From: CAZONU01 sp965370045
GTDB taxonomy: Bacteria; Planctomycetota; SZUA-567; JAKLDR01
DNA: 25,396 bases
NCBI GenBank assembly: GCA_965370045.1
Contig: CBDUSI010000064.1
Span: 1 to 25,396 of the forward strand
Direction: 5' to 3'
The position numbers and the translations under genes were made by a program. The notes below the pieces were generated by a model. The model had not been told where the DNA came from. It was given only the letters and a program-made list of their open reading frames with translations, and searched no databases. Each line of letters begins with the position of its first letter. Position 1 is the first letter of the stretch. This document shows positions 8,536 to 15,659 of this stretch, in pieces.

Positions 8536-9642
8536 CTACTTTCGACCCATCCCCACGCGGGCCTCGCGCGAGGAGTCGCGGACTACCAGTCTCACCGGCT
8601 CAAGCACCAGACGTCCGCGCTCCGACCGCCCGGCCATCTGGTCTGTCAGTTCGCGCGATGCCCCTTCCCCGACGCGCTGCATGTCCATGGCCACGCTGGT
8701 CAGCGCTTCCGGAGAGCCCGGCACGGCGTTCCCGTATCCGGCCACCGCGAAGTTCCGGCCCACCTCTAAACCCTTCTCCTCGGCGGCCCGCCAGGCTCCC
8801 CAGGCGCGGTTGTCGCAGAAGCCCATGACCGCAGTCGGTGGATCGGGGCGCGCCAGGAACTCCCGGGCGGCCTGGAGCCCATCCTCGAACTTGCCCGGTG
8901 CGTGGGCGATCAGCCCGTCGTCGGGTTCGATCCCGGCGGAGCGCAGCGCTTCAGCGTAGCCCTCGAACCTCCAGGGATTGATGTCCCGGCGGGGGGCGTC
9001 GATGTAGCCGATCCGACGGTGGCCGAGTTCCAGCAGGTGTTCCACGGTCTGGCGCGCTCCGTCCCTGCTGTCGTCCATCACGCTGGTCAGCGGCAGGTCC
9101 GGGAAGTGGTGGTCGACCAGGACGGTCGGTCCGTTCCGGAGTCTCAGCACCTCCTCGACCAGGGAGCGGTTGGTCACCCCCAGGAGGATCAGACCGTCTA
9201 TCTCGCCCCTGCGAAGCGCGCCCAGGAAGGCACTCCGGCATCCGGAGTCGCCCAGGTGGCCGAAGAAACTCACCGACCATCCGGCGTTGCCGGCTTCCCA
9301 GGTCAGGCCGGTGGTGATCTCGCCGAGGTACCCGTCCTTGCTTCGGGAGAAGAAGGAGGCAACCGCCACCCGGGCAGCGCCGCGGTGAGTTCGGCCGCGC
9401 GGCTTGCCCAGCACCCTGGTGCCCTGCCCGTGCTTCCTGACGATGAGACCTTCGCCCGCCAGGAGCTCCAATCCGCGCCTGACAGTGACGTGGCTCACGC
9501 CGTAGACCCTGGCAAGCTCACGCTCGGAAGGGAGATACTTCCCCCAGAGTGAATCCTCTCTGATCAGCTGCCTGACGCTATCGGCGAACTGCTCGTAGAG
9601 CAGGTTCCGCGAAAGCTTGACGACCTTCCTCCCAGAAGCCAT
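8536..9642 (-). CDS. GntR-HTH / LacI-type ligand-binding hybrid transcriptional regulator
   Basis: This 368-residue protein has an N-terminal winged helix of the GntR type (residues 10-78: LYEQFADSVRQLI, LPSERELARVYGVSHVTVRR, GLIVRKHGQGTRV). It is joined to a LacI/periplasmic-binding-protein-like domain (about 88-360: VEHLLELGHRRIGYID, WRFEGYAEALRSAGIEPD, TAVMGFCDN, RLVVRDSS). This architecture is that of AraR and related sugar regulators: the ligand releases or alters DNA binding. I chose the ATG at 9642 because GGAGGG precedes it by nine bases and the longer frame runs into repeat and terminator sequence. It is the first gene of the operon with the DUF4091 and HEAT genes and probably regulates itself and them. 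The ligand is unknown, likely an oligosaccharide. Confidence 0.9.
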   Translation of the reverse strand: MASGRKVVKLSRNLLYEQFADSVRQLIREDSLWGKYLPSERELARVYGVSHVTVRRGLELLAGEGLIVRKHGQGTRVLGKPRGRTHRGAARVAVASFFSRSKDGYLGEITTGLTWEAGNAGWSVSFFGHLGDSGCRSAFLGALRRGEIDGLILLGVTNRSLVEEVLRLRNGPTVLVDHHFPDLPLTSVMDDSRDGARQTVEHLLELGHRRIGYIDAPRRDINPWRFEGYAEALRSAGIEPDDGLIAHAPGKFEDGLQAAREFLARPDPPTAVMGFCDNRAWGAWRAAEEKGLEVGRNFAVAGYGNAVPGSPEALTSVAMDMQRVGEGASRELTDQMAGRSERGRLVLEPVRLVVRDSSREARVGMGRK

Positions 9643-9667
9643 TACCGCCGGCCCTCCGCTGCTCGCT

Positions 9668-9690
9668 ACTGTTCTTGTCCCCAGTACAGT
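9668..9690. promoter_or_regulatory. Possible operator for the GntR/LacI hybrid regulator
   Basis: ACTGT at 9668-9672 and ACAGT at 9686-9690 form an inverted repeat with a 13-base spacer, 26 bases upstream of the regulator's start. The nearby CCGCCGAACGGCGG at 9715-9728 and the 7-bp arms at 9733-9754 are further dyads. Autoregulation by such factors commonly uses dyads here, but I cannot tell which, if any, is bound. Confidence 0.25.
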
Positions 9691-9839
9691 TGCGCGCACC
9701 GGGGTCGTATACACCGCCGAACGGCGGATGTTCCAAGGAAATGCCGATCCTTGGCGCGGTTCAAACTCGGCCGTCAGACGGGGGATTCTAGAAGCGGTCA
9801 GTTTGAACCGCATTTTGAGCGACTCAAGTCTTACTCTTG

Positions 9840-9875
9840 AAAAGAGAAAGCCCTTCGACGTTCTCGCCGAAGGGC
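9840..9875 (-). terminator. Rho-independent terminator in the regulator's upstream region
   Basis: GCCCTTCG at 9850-9857 pairs with CGAAGGGC at 9868-9875 around a ten-base loop. On the minus strand the stem is followed by TTTCTCTTTTC. It lies about 200 bases before the regulator's start and about 50 bases after a strong minus-strand promoter, so it would end a short RNA or attenuate the operon. Confidence 0.65.
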
Positions 9876-9923
9876 CGGTTTTGAACGATGGTCGGGGCGA
9901 CTGGCGCTCGTTCGAACCGCGCC
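9845..9923 (-). ncRNA. Candidate short structured RNA or attenuated leader
   Basis: A near-consensus promoter (9957 to 9929) followed by a terminator predicts a transcript of about 75-80 bases starting near 9922. Its 5' end would fold as GGCGC, an 11-base loop, and GCGCC. The loop (CGGTTCGAACGA) is also complementary to the segment TCGTTCAAAACCG just before the terminator stem, apart from a small internal mismatch. That allows a loop-tail interaction or an alternative fold. No ORF of note lies inside. No known RNA family was recognised; the tRNA-Pro-like 3' sequence is the only familiar part. Confidence 0.35.
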
Positions 9924-9928
9924 CCCGC

Positions 9929-9957
9929 ATTATAGCGCCCTATGTATCCTGTTTCAA
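9929..9957 (-). promoter_or_regulatory. Near-consensus sigma-70 promoter
   Basis: On the minus strand TTGAAA (9957-9952) and TATAAT (9934-9929) are separated by exactly 17 bases. One of twelve box positions differs from consensus. Transcription would run toward the short terminated module and, on read-through, the GntR/LacI hybrid gene. Confidence 0.7.
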
Positions 9958-10059
9958 TCGGTTGCCGGAGCCATATCTTGCCATAGCGATGCGGATTCTG
10001 GAGCGGAGCGCGTAGTTCCGGGCGCTCAGACCCCTGCCGGCCTCGCCGGTAGGCCCACC

Positions 10060-10128
10060 GGGCTCATGGGCTCATGCGGGCTCACGGCAAATGAGCCCGG
10101 GCTCACGCGGGCTCATTGCCGGGCTCAT
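10060..10128. repeat. Cluster of GGGCTCAT/GGGCTCAC repeats forming a hairpin
   Basis: GGGCTCA occurs at 10060, 10068, 10078, 10099, 10109 and 10121, with an inverted copy starting at 10092. TGAGCCCGGGCTCA at 10092-10105 is a perfect 14-bp palindrome. A larger stem joins 10086-10099 to 10108-10120 with one bulged A. It lies just past the 3' end of the hybrid kinase gene. There is no T tract, so it is more like a REP-type intergenic repeat than a standard terminator. Confidence 0.6.
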
Positions 10129-10209
10129 CGGGATCATGAGCCGGGAGCCTGATGGGTGCGCTCGTGCACACCCGTGGACCGGCACACGCGGCCGGCTCTT
10201 GTGCGCTTC

Positions 10210-12144
10210 CTACTTCGCATCTTGTCCTTCAGGTGATCGCGGTGCAGCGACAAGCCTCTGCACGGTCTTCACCAGTTCGTCAACTGCCGCTGGCTTGACG
10301 AGATAGGCATCGCAGCCCATTGCGTGCGACTTCGCACGTGGTCCCTTCTCGGCTCGCGCCGTCAACATGCAGACAGGAAGACCCGCAGTGCTGGGATTGG
10401 TCTTGATCCTTCCGCAAAGCTCAGCTCCGTCCATTCCGGGCAAGGTGAAGTCGAGTATCGCCAGGTCGGGCAAGTCCTGTTGGATCGCGGCCAGGGCCTG
10501 GTCGCCAGAGAGGACTGTGTCAACTCGATAGCCTCGTCCGCCGAGAACCGCCGTCAGGAAGCCAAGCGTGTCTTCGTCATCGTCAACTATCAGGACGCGG
10601 GCCGACGGTGTGCTTTCGACAGGAACGCCTTCTCGCGTTCGCCGCCCCGGGTCTGCTGCTCCAGGCCCGGCATCTGGAAGTACGAAGGAAATGGTGGTTC
10701 CTTTCCCTTGTGCGCTCTCCAAACTCACGGTGCAGCCGTGTGCCTCGAGGATATCGTGGACTATGGCTAGACCCAGTCCTGTCCCTCCCGGCGAGCCCGT
10801 GGATTTCACGAACGGCTCAAAAGCCCTGGCCTTGATCTCCTCCGGTACGCCCACGCCGTCGTCGGCCACGGAAACCTCCAAGCCGCCGGCCTCCGCCCGC
10901 CGAACAGACAGGCGAATGTGTGCGTCCCGGCCCGCGTGGCGCCCTGCGTTGTCCAGGAGGTTCGAGAGCACCTGTCGTATGCGATTCTCGTCCCCCCAGG
11001 TACTGGGCAGGCCTGCAGGGATCTCAACCGACAGGCTTCCTGCCGTCCGTCCGCTGCGAAACAGGAACTCAGTTGCGCAGTCTCTGCAGCACGTTCCCAA
11101 GTTGAAAGCCGAGCAAGAGAGGTTGCCAAAGCGTTTCCCGGCAGTGAGGCTGTGGTAGTCCAGGACATCGTCGATGAGAACTGACAGGCGTTTGAGGTTC
11201 CTGCGAGCGATTTCCATTACCTCAGAAGCTCCCGCGGTCACCGGACCGAACTGACCGTCCAGCAGGAGCTCGATATAGCCCAGACCGGTCACCAGGGGCG
11301 CACGCAGTTCGTGGCTGATCGCCGCAAGCAACTCGTCCTTGGCACGGTGCAGTTCCTTCAACTCTTCATTGGCGTTTACCAGCGCCGTGTTGCGCTGCTC
11401 CAACACCATCTGCGCCCGCTTGCGCTCGGTGATGTCCGTGCTGATCAGCATCGCGGTGCTGATCTTCCCGTCGAGTTCGGTGGGCACGATGCGCGTCTCG
11501 TACCACGCGGTTCCCGGCCCCTGTGGCCCAGTGCCAAGTATTTCATAGCCACCAGGGCGGCCTGTTTGGAAGGCTTGATCCAGAGACTTCTTCACCTTGT
11601 TGTGTTCATCGGCGACTATATAGTCATAGATGCTTGTCCCGATAGTCTCTTTCTCGGAAAAACCCTTCACGGTGTGGTTGATTGCCATGATTGTGCCGTC
11701 ACGGGTCACTGTCATAACAACATCAGGGATATTGCTGGTCAAAGAGCGCCGCCTCTGCTCTGACTCCCGCAGCGCCTGCTCCGTGGCCTCTTTGCGGTTG
11801 GTGACGTCGGTGATGAGGCCCAAGTTGTACTCTCGCCCGTCCACCGCGACCTTGGCCGTGTTGATGTCGGCGTACATGATAGTCCCGTCTTTTCGCAGAC
11901 ACGGAATGCTCGGTGCCAGTGTCTTGGCGCCCCGGGCCTGCGCCTCGAATTCAGAAATCACGTGGTCCAAAGCATCAGGGGGATGAATATCGGCCACGCC
12001 TATTCGCGTAAGCTCTGCCTCAGTATAGCCCAACATCCTGGAAATGGCTGGATTGGCATAGGCAAATCTTCTTGTCTCGATGTCCGCGAGAAGTATCCCC
12101 GCAGCGGCGCCCTGGAACAGAACCCTGTAACTGTCCTCTTTCAT
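10210..12144 (-). CDS. PAS-PAS hybrid histidine kinase with C-terminal receiver
   Basis: This 644-residue soluble protein has no transmembrane segment. Two PAS domains cover about 5-118 and 130-243, each ending in the usual linker (ITDVTNRKEA, STDITERKRA). A HisKA domain has phosphoacceptor H278 in AISHELRAPL. The ATPase domain shows the N box (N395, N399 in SNLLDNAGRHAG), G1 (ADDGVGVP, 428-434) and G2 (GGTGLGLAIV, 453-462). The receiver (515-635) has VLIVDDDEDT, phosphorylated D565 in LDFTLPGMDG, and K617. It would sense a cytoplasmic signal and pass phosphate to its own receiver; no output domain or separate regulator lies beside it. GAGGGGG precedes the ATG. It follows the small gene and the RND efflux genes on the same strand and is probably co-transcribed with them. 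Confidence 0.93.
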   Translation of the reverse strand: MKEDSYRVLFQGAAAGILLADIETRRFAYANPAISRMLGYTEAELTRIGVADIHPPDALDHVISEFEAQARGAKTLAPSIPCLRKDGTIMYADINTAKVAVDGREYNLGLITDVTNRKEATEQALRESEQRRRSLTSNIPDVVMTVTRDGTIMAINHTVKGFSEKETIGTSIYDYIVADEHNKVKKSLDQAFQTGRPGGYEILGTGPQGPGTAWYETRIVPTELDGKISTAMLISTDITERKRAQMVLEQRNTALVNANEELKELHRAKDELLAAISHELRAPLVTGLGYIELLLDGQFGPVTAGASEVMEIARRNLKRLSVLIDDVLDYHSLTAGKRFGNLSCSAFNLGTCCRDCATEFLFRSGRTAGSLSVEIPAGLPSTWGDENRIRQVLSNLLDNAGRHAGRDAHIRLSVRRAEAGGLEVSVADDGVGVPEEIKARAFEPFVKSTGSPGGTGLGLAIVHDILEAHGCTVSLESAQGKGTTISFVLPDAGPGAADPGRRTREGVPVESTPSARVLIVDDDEDTLGFLTAVLGGRGYRVDTVLSGDQALAAIQQDLPDLAILDFTLPGMDGAELCGRIKTNPSTAGLPVCMLTARAEKGPRAKSHAMGCDAYLVKPAAVDELVKTVQRLVAAPRSPEGQDAK

Positions 12145-12205
12145 AGAGCCCCCTCGATAATAGTTGCCCTTCCTCCGACAGACATCTCCACTCCGGCCTC
12201 CTGCT

Positions 12206-12535
12206 TCAGCTGGCCATGGATGAGAGAAGACTCAGCTTGAGGTCCAGATACCTGGCCATCTCCGGGATTCTCCGGGGCTCCACGGAAGCCAAGCCCTTGA
12301 GCGCATCCCTCACGAGACTCGCCAGCTTCTGCATCTCCCTGAGCGAGTCGTAGTAGCCGTCCGTCCTGCAGACCTCAATCGCCTGAGTCAGGTTCTCCGC
12401 CGCGCTTTGCGCCAGGGAGATCGCGTCTTCAAAGCGAGCGCCTGATTCTCCATGACCGGTGTATTCCAGCAGTTGTGCCAGCTTGCGAGCATCTTCGGAA
12501 GCTGACTTCAAGGGCGGGCTCGGCTTCCTCGGCAT
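12206..12535 (-). CDS. Small helical protein of unknown function
   Basis: This 109-residue protein starts MPRKPSPPLKSASEDARKLA and is predicted almost wholly alpha-helical after a proline-rich N-terminus. It has no signal peptide, membrane segment, cysteine pair or known motif, and no conserved His in a helical setting that would mark a phosphotransfer domain. I chose the ATG at 12535 because AGGAG lies nine bases upstream and the longer frame reads back into the RND gene. It sits 25 bases after the RND stop and 61 bases before the hybrid kinase, so it is likely translated from the same mRNA. The Leu/Met heptad-like spacing suggests a helical bundle or coiled coil. I do not recognise a family. 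Confidence 0.65.
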   Translation of the reverse strand: MPRKPSPPLKSASEDARKLAQLLEYTGHGESGARFEDAISLAQSAAENLTQAIEVCRTDGYYDSLREMQKLASLVRDALKGLASVEPRRIPEMARYLDLKLSLLSSMAS

Positions 12536-12560
12536 AGCTTCTCGCTCCTGCGGCCGTGAA

Positions 12561-15500
12561 CTACGCTGATCGAGCCCGTGATTTCCCGAAGAGACCGGCG
12601 AGGTCATCGAAAAAGGTGTAGACAACCGGGATCACGAGCATGGTCAGGCCGGCTGAAACGACCAGACCTCCGATGGTCACTGTCGCCATCGGTGCGCGAA
12701 GTTCCGCGCCCCATCCCATCCCGAGGGCGATGGGAAGCATCCCGAAGATCGTGGCAAGATTGGTCATGATGATGGGACGCAGTCTGGTGGGGCAGGCTTC
12801 GAGAAGCGCCTCTTCTCTCGACTTACCCTTTGAGCGCAAGACCGTCGTGTAGTCGATGAGGAGGATAGCGTTGTTCACCACGATCCCCACCAGCATCACC
12901 ACGGCCATCAGCGAAAAGATACTGATGGTCTGGCCCGTGATGTAAAGCGAGAGGAACACTCCGATCAGCGCAAGGGGCAGCGTCAGCATGATGGTGAATG
13001 GCTGCACGTAGGACTCCAGCAGCGCCGCCAGGACCAGATACGTCAGAATGACGGCCATGATAAAGGCGACGAGCATGTCGGCGAAGGACTCCTCCATCGT
13101 CTCCACCATCCCCCCGAAGAAGACACCGTAGCCGGGCGGAAACTCCATGTTGTCCGTGTGCTGCTTGATGTCGGAGGCCACCTCACTCAGGGAACGCCCC
13201 GACACGTTGCTCGAGATGATCACGAGTCGTTGCTTGTTCTTTCTGATGATCTGTGTGGGGCCTTCTGCCTCAGAAACGACGGCCACCTCGCTCAGCGGAA
13301 TGGTCGAGCCGTTCCGCAGCGGCACTAAGAAGCCCCCGACTTGGTCGATGCTTCTGCGGCTGGACTCCGCGAGCTTGACCCGGATGTCGTGCTCCTTGTC
13401 GCCGACGCGGTACTCCGTGGCTACGAATCCCTCGATGTTAGCCCGGAGAACGCCAGCTACCTGCGCGACAGTGAGTCCGTAATCCTTGATCTTCTGACGC
13501 TTGGGAACGATGGACAATTCCGGCTTGCCCGACCGCCAAGTCGTGTCAACATCCGCAGCGCCGTCGGTATCCCTGGTGCTCCTGTGCACTTCTCCGGAGA
13601 CCTTACGCAGCGTATCCAGATCGTATCCGGAAACCTCAATCTGAAGAGGCGCCTCCGCTCCTCCTATGGCGCTTGTCTGCTGGACTATAATGGTAGCTGC
13701 TGGCACATCGGACAGCGCCCCTCGCATTTCCACGAGAATCTCTTCTGCGGTCCGGTCCCGGTCAGCCTTGTCCTTGAGCAGCACCAGCATCTCTCCGAGA
13801 TGCACGCCTTGGGCGCTCTTGCCGAACAACCCCTCGATCTTCCCGAGCTTGACGTAGGTTGCCGTCACCACGCCTTTGAATTCCTCCGTGACGATTTCCT
13901 CGACTCTTGTCAGCGTCTTGTTGGTGACGGCCATCGGGGTTCCGGGAGGCATTTCCACGGAAATGGTCACCTCACCTCGGTCAGGCTCGGTAATCATCTC
14001 CGCGCCGAGATGCTTGACGACCGCCATGCTGCCGATGAAGGCCGCTGCGCTTACGGCGATCACAACCCAGCGTTGGTGCAACGCGTGGCCCAAGAGTGCC
14101 CTGTAAGACTTCGCGAGGCGATCATAGGCCTTGTCCCACTTGCCGAAGAGCCATGCCCGGAGCCCTTTCTGTCGGGGCTGGAGATCCTCTGGCTTCAGAA
14201 GCTTAGCGCTCAGGATGGGCGTAAGCGTGAACGAGATCAGGAGGGACACTACTGTGGCAAACGTGACCGTTAATCCGAATTGCATGAAGAACTGTCCCGC
14301 CAGGCCGCTCATGAATGCTATGGGAAGAAAGACCACCACGTTAGTGAGAGTCGAGCCTAGCACAGCGAGAGCGATTTCGGAGGTCCCCTTTTCGGCGGCA
14401 TCGCGAGGCGAGTCGCCGAGGGCCATGTGCCGGTGGATGTTTTCCAGCACGACAACTGCGTTGGTCACCAGAACTCCGATGGAGATACCCAGCGCCATCA
14501 GCGACATGACGTTCAGCGTAAATCCTGCGAAATGGATCAGCGTGAACGTGGCTATAATCGAGGCGGGCATGGAAACCGCCGCGATGAAGGTCTCCTTGAA
14601 GTTGTGGAGGAAGAGAAACAGGATCAGAGCCGTCAGCAGCACGCCTATGAGCATGTTCTCGATCACGTCGTCAACCGATCCCTGGATGAAAGCCGCGTCG
14701 TCGTTGACCACCTCGATCCCGACGCCGGGAGGCAGAGATTGCCTGATGCCTGCAAGTTCCTCCCTGACTCGCTCCACCACCCTCACCGTGTTCGCGTCCG
14801 CCCGCTTCTTGAGCACCAGCCCCACGCACTCCTGCCCGTTGTACCTGGCCAGTTCCCGCTGCTCCTCAAAGGTGTCGCGGATTTCGGCCACGTCTGTTAT
14901 TCGGATCGTCTTTCCCGAAGGGGTCTGGATGTCAACCAGCCGCATTTCTTCAACACGGTCGAACTCGCCCTCCAACCTGATGGTGTATTCGATGCGATCT
15001 TCGGTCACGTGACCGCTCGGGAGGTTGATGTTCTCCTCCGCCAGGGCGGCCATGACGTGCATGATGGATATGCCGTGAGCCGCGAGGCTGTTCTGGTCCA
15101 CCAGGATCTGAATTTCGCGACGCTTGCCGCCGATCACGTCCACGGACGCCATTCCCGGTATCTTGGTGAGCTGGTCCTTGATGAGATCATCCACCAAGTC
15201 GTAGAGTTCGTTCAACGGGCGGTCACCCACAATGGCCAGGTTCATGACGGGCTTGGCGTTTATGTCGAACTTGAGGATGGTGGGGGCTTCGGCGTCTTCG
15301 GGGAGCCTGGACTTGATGAGGTCCACCTTGCCCCTGACGTCGATAGCAGCGAAATCAACGTCTCGCCCCATCTCGAATTCCACGAACACCTGGGAAATGT
15401 TCTCCATAGACGTGGAGCGGACGTGTTTGACGCCGTCCACCTCACTGACCGCGTCTTCGATAACCTCGCTGACCAGGGTTTCCACTTCTTCGGGACCCGC

Positions 15501-15659
15501 GCCGGGGTAGACGGTGAATATGGTGACGTAGGGGAGGTCGATGCTGGGCATGAAATCCAGGCCCAGTTTCGTGTAGGAAAACGCCCCAATCACCACCAGA
15601 GCAAAGACGATGGTGGATATCGCGATAGGGCGTTTGAGAGATGCGTTCGAGAGAAACAT
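12561..15659 (-). CDS. RND efflux transporter inner-membrane subunit (AcrB/HAE-like)
   Basis: This 1032-residue protein has the RND layout. There is an N-terminal helix (MFLSNASLKRPIAISTIVFA), a periplasmic loop of about 300 residues (LDFMPSIDLPYVTIFTVYPG, a strongly conserved opening), six helices, a second periplasmic loop and six more helices. It would export drugs, lipids or other hydrophobic molecules using the proton gradient, with the adaptor and outer-membrane factor encoded upstream. The start codon overlaps the adaptor's stop codon (TAATG). In TM4 the usual Asp-Asp pair is replaced by T399-N400 (GVLVTNAVVVLEN), and in TM10 the usual Lys is N929 (GIVVNNAILLID). The rest is intact, so it is not an obvious pseudogene. 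Substrate unknown. Confidence 0.93.
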   Translation of the reverse strand: MFLSNASLKRPIAISTIVFALVVIGAFSYTKLGLDFMPSIDLPYVTIFTVYPGAGPEEVETLVSEVIEDAVSEVDGVKHVRSTSMENISQVFVEFEMGRDVDFAAIDVRGKVDLIKSRLPEDAEAPTILKFDINAKPVMNLAIVGDRPLNELYDLVDDLIKDQLTKIPGMASVDVIGGKRREIQILVDQNSLAAHGISIMHVMAALAEENINLPSGHVTEDRIEYTIRLEGEFDRVEEMRLVDIQTPSGKTIRITDVAEIRDTFEEQRELARYNGQECVGLVLKKRADANTVRVVERVREELAGIRQSLPPGVGIEVVNDDAAFIQGSVDDVIENMLIGVLLTALILFLFLHNFKETFIAAVSMPASIIATFTLIHFAGFTLNVMSLMALGISIGVLVTNAVVVLENIHRHMALGDSPRDAAEKGTSEIALAVLGSTLTNVVVFLPIAFMSGLAGQFFMQFGLTVTFATVVSLLISFTLTPILSAKLLKPEDLQPRQKGLRAWLFGKWDKAYDRLAKSYRALLGHALHQRWVVIAVSAAAFIGSMAVVKHLGAEMITEPDRGEVTISVEMPPGTPMAVTNKTLTRVEEIVTEEFKGVVTATYVKLGKIEGLFGKSAQGVHLGEMLVLLKDKADRDRTAEEILVEMRGALSDVPAATIIVQQTSAIGGAEAPLQIEVSGYDLDTLRKVSGEVHRSTRDTDGAADVDTTWRSGKPELSIVPKRQKIKDYGLTVAQVAGVLRANIEGFVATEYRVGDKEHDIRVKLAESSRRSIDQVGGFLVPLRNGSTIPLSEVAVVSEAEGPTQIIRKNKQRLVIISSNVSGRSLSEVASDIKQHTDNMEFPPGYGVFFGGMVETMEESFADMLVAFIMAVILTYLVLAALLESYVQPFTIMLTLPLALIGVFLSLYITGQTISIFSLMAVVMLVGIVVNNAILLIDYTTVLRSKGKSREEALLEACPTRLRPIIMTNLATIFGMLPIALGMGWGAELRAPMATVTIGGLVVSAGLTMLVIPVVYTFFDDLAGLFGKSRARSA

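Larger units (their letters stand above)
9753..9923 (-). repeat. Copy A of the repeated module with inverted GGTTCRAAC ends
   Basis: GGCGCGGTTCAAAC at 9753-9766 and GTTCGAACCGCGCC at 9910-9923 are inverted with one mismatch. A further perfect 12-mer dyad lies inside, GCGGTTCAAACT at 9756-9767 and AGTTTGAACCGC at 9800-9811. The right end carries the 31-mer (9889-9919) shared with 3247-3277, which on the minus strand ends in CCAGTCGCCCCGACCA, as many bacterial tRNA-Pro genes do. The order 31-mer, short gap, terminator hairpin is the same as in the other copy although the hairpin sequences differ. Confidence 0.6.

Noticed and set aside
5659..8769. A 1036-codon plus-strand open frame opposite the DUF4091 and regulator genes
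   Set aside because: Its translation is low-complexity R/G/P/H-rich sequence without domains. The opposite strand holds proteins with signal peptides, ribosome-binding sites and clear families. It is a GC-driven shadow.
9889..9923. A tRNA-Pro gene on the minus strand
   Set aside because: Only the acceptor and part of the T-arm sequence are present. No D-arm, anticodon arm or proper 5' acceptor at the right distance can be drawn, so it is reported as a tRNA-like repeat.
10060..10128. A small CRISPR array
   Set aside because: The repeat unit is only 7-8 bases, spacers are 0-14 bases and irregular, and no cas genes are nearby.
12536..12625. A longer 139-residue version of the small protein starting inside the RND gene
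   Set aside because: The extra residues overlap the RND C-terminus out of frame and lack a ribosome-binding site, whereas ATG 12535 has AGGAG at good spacing.
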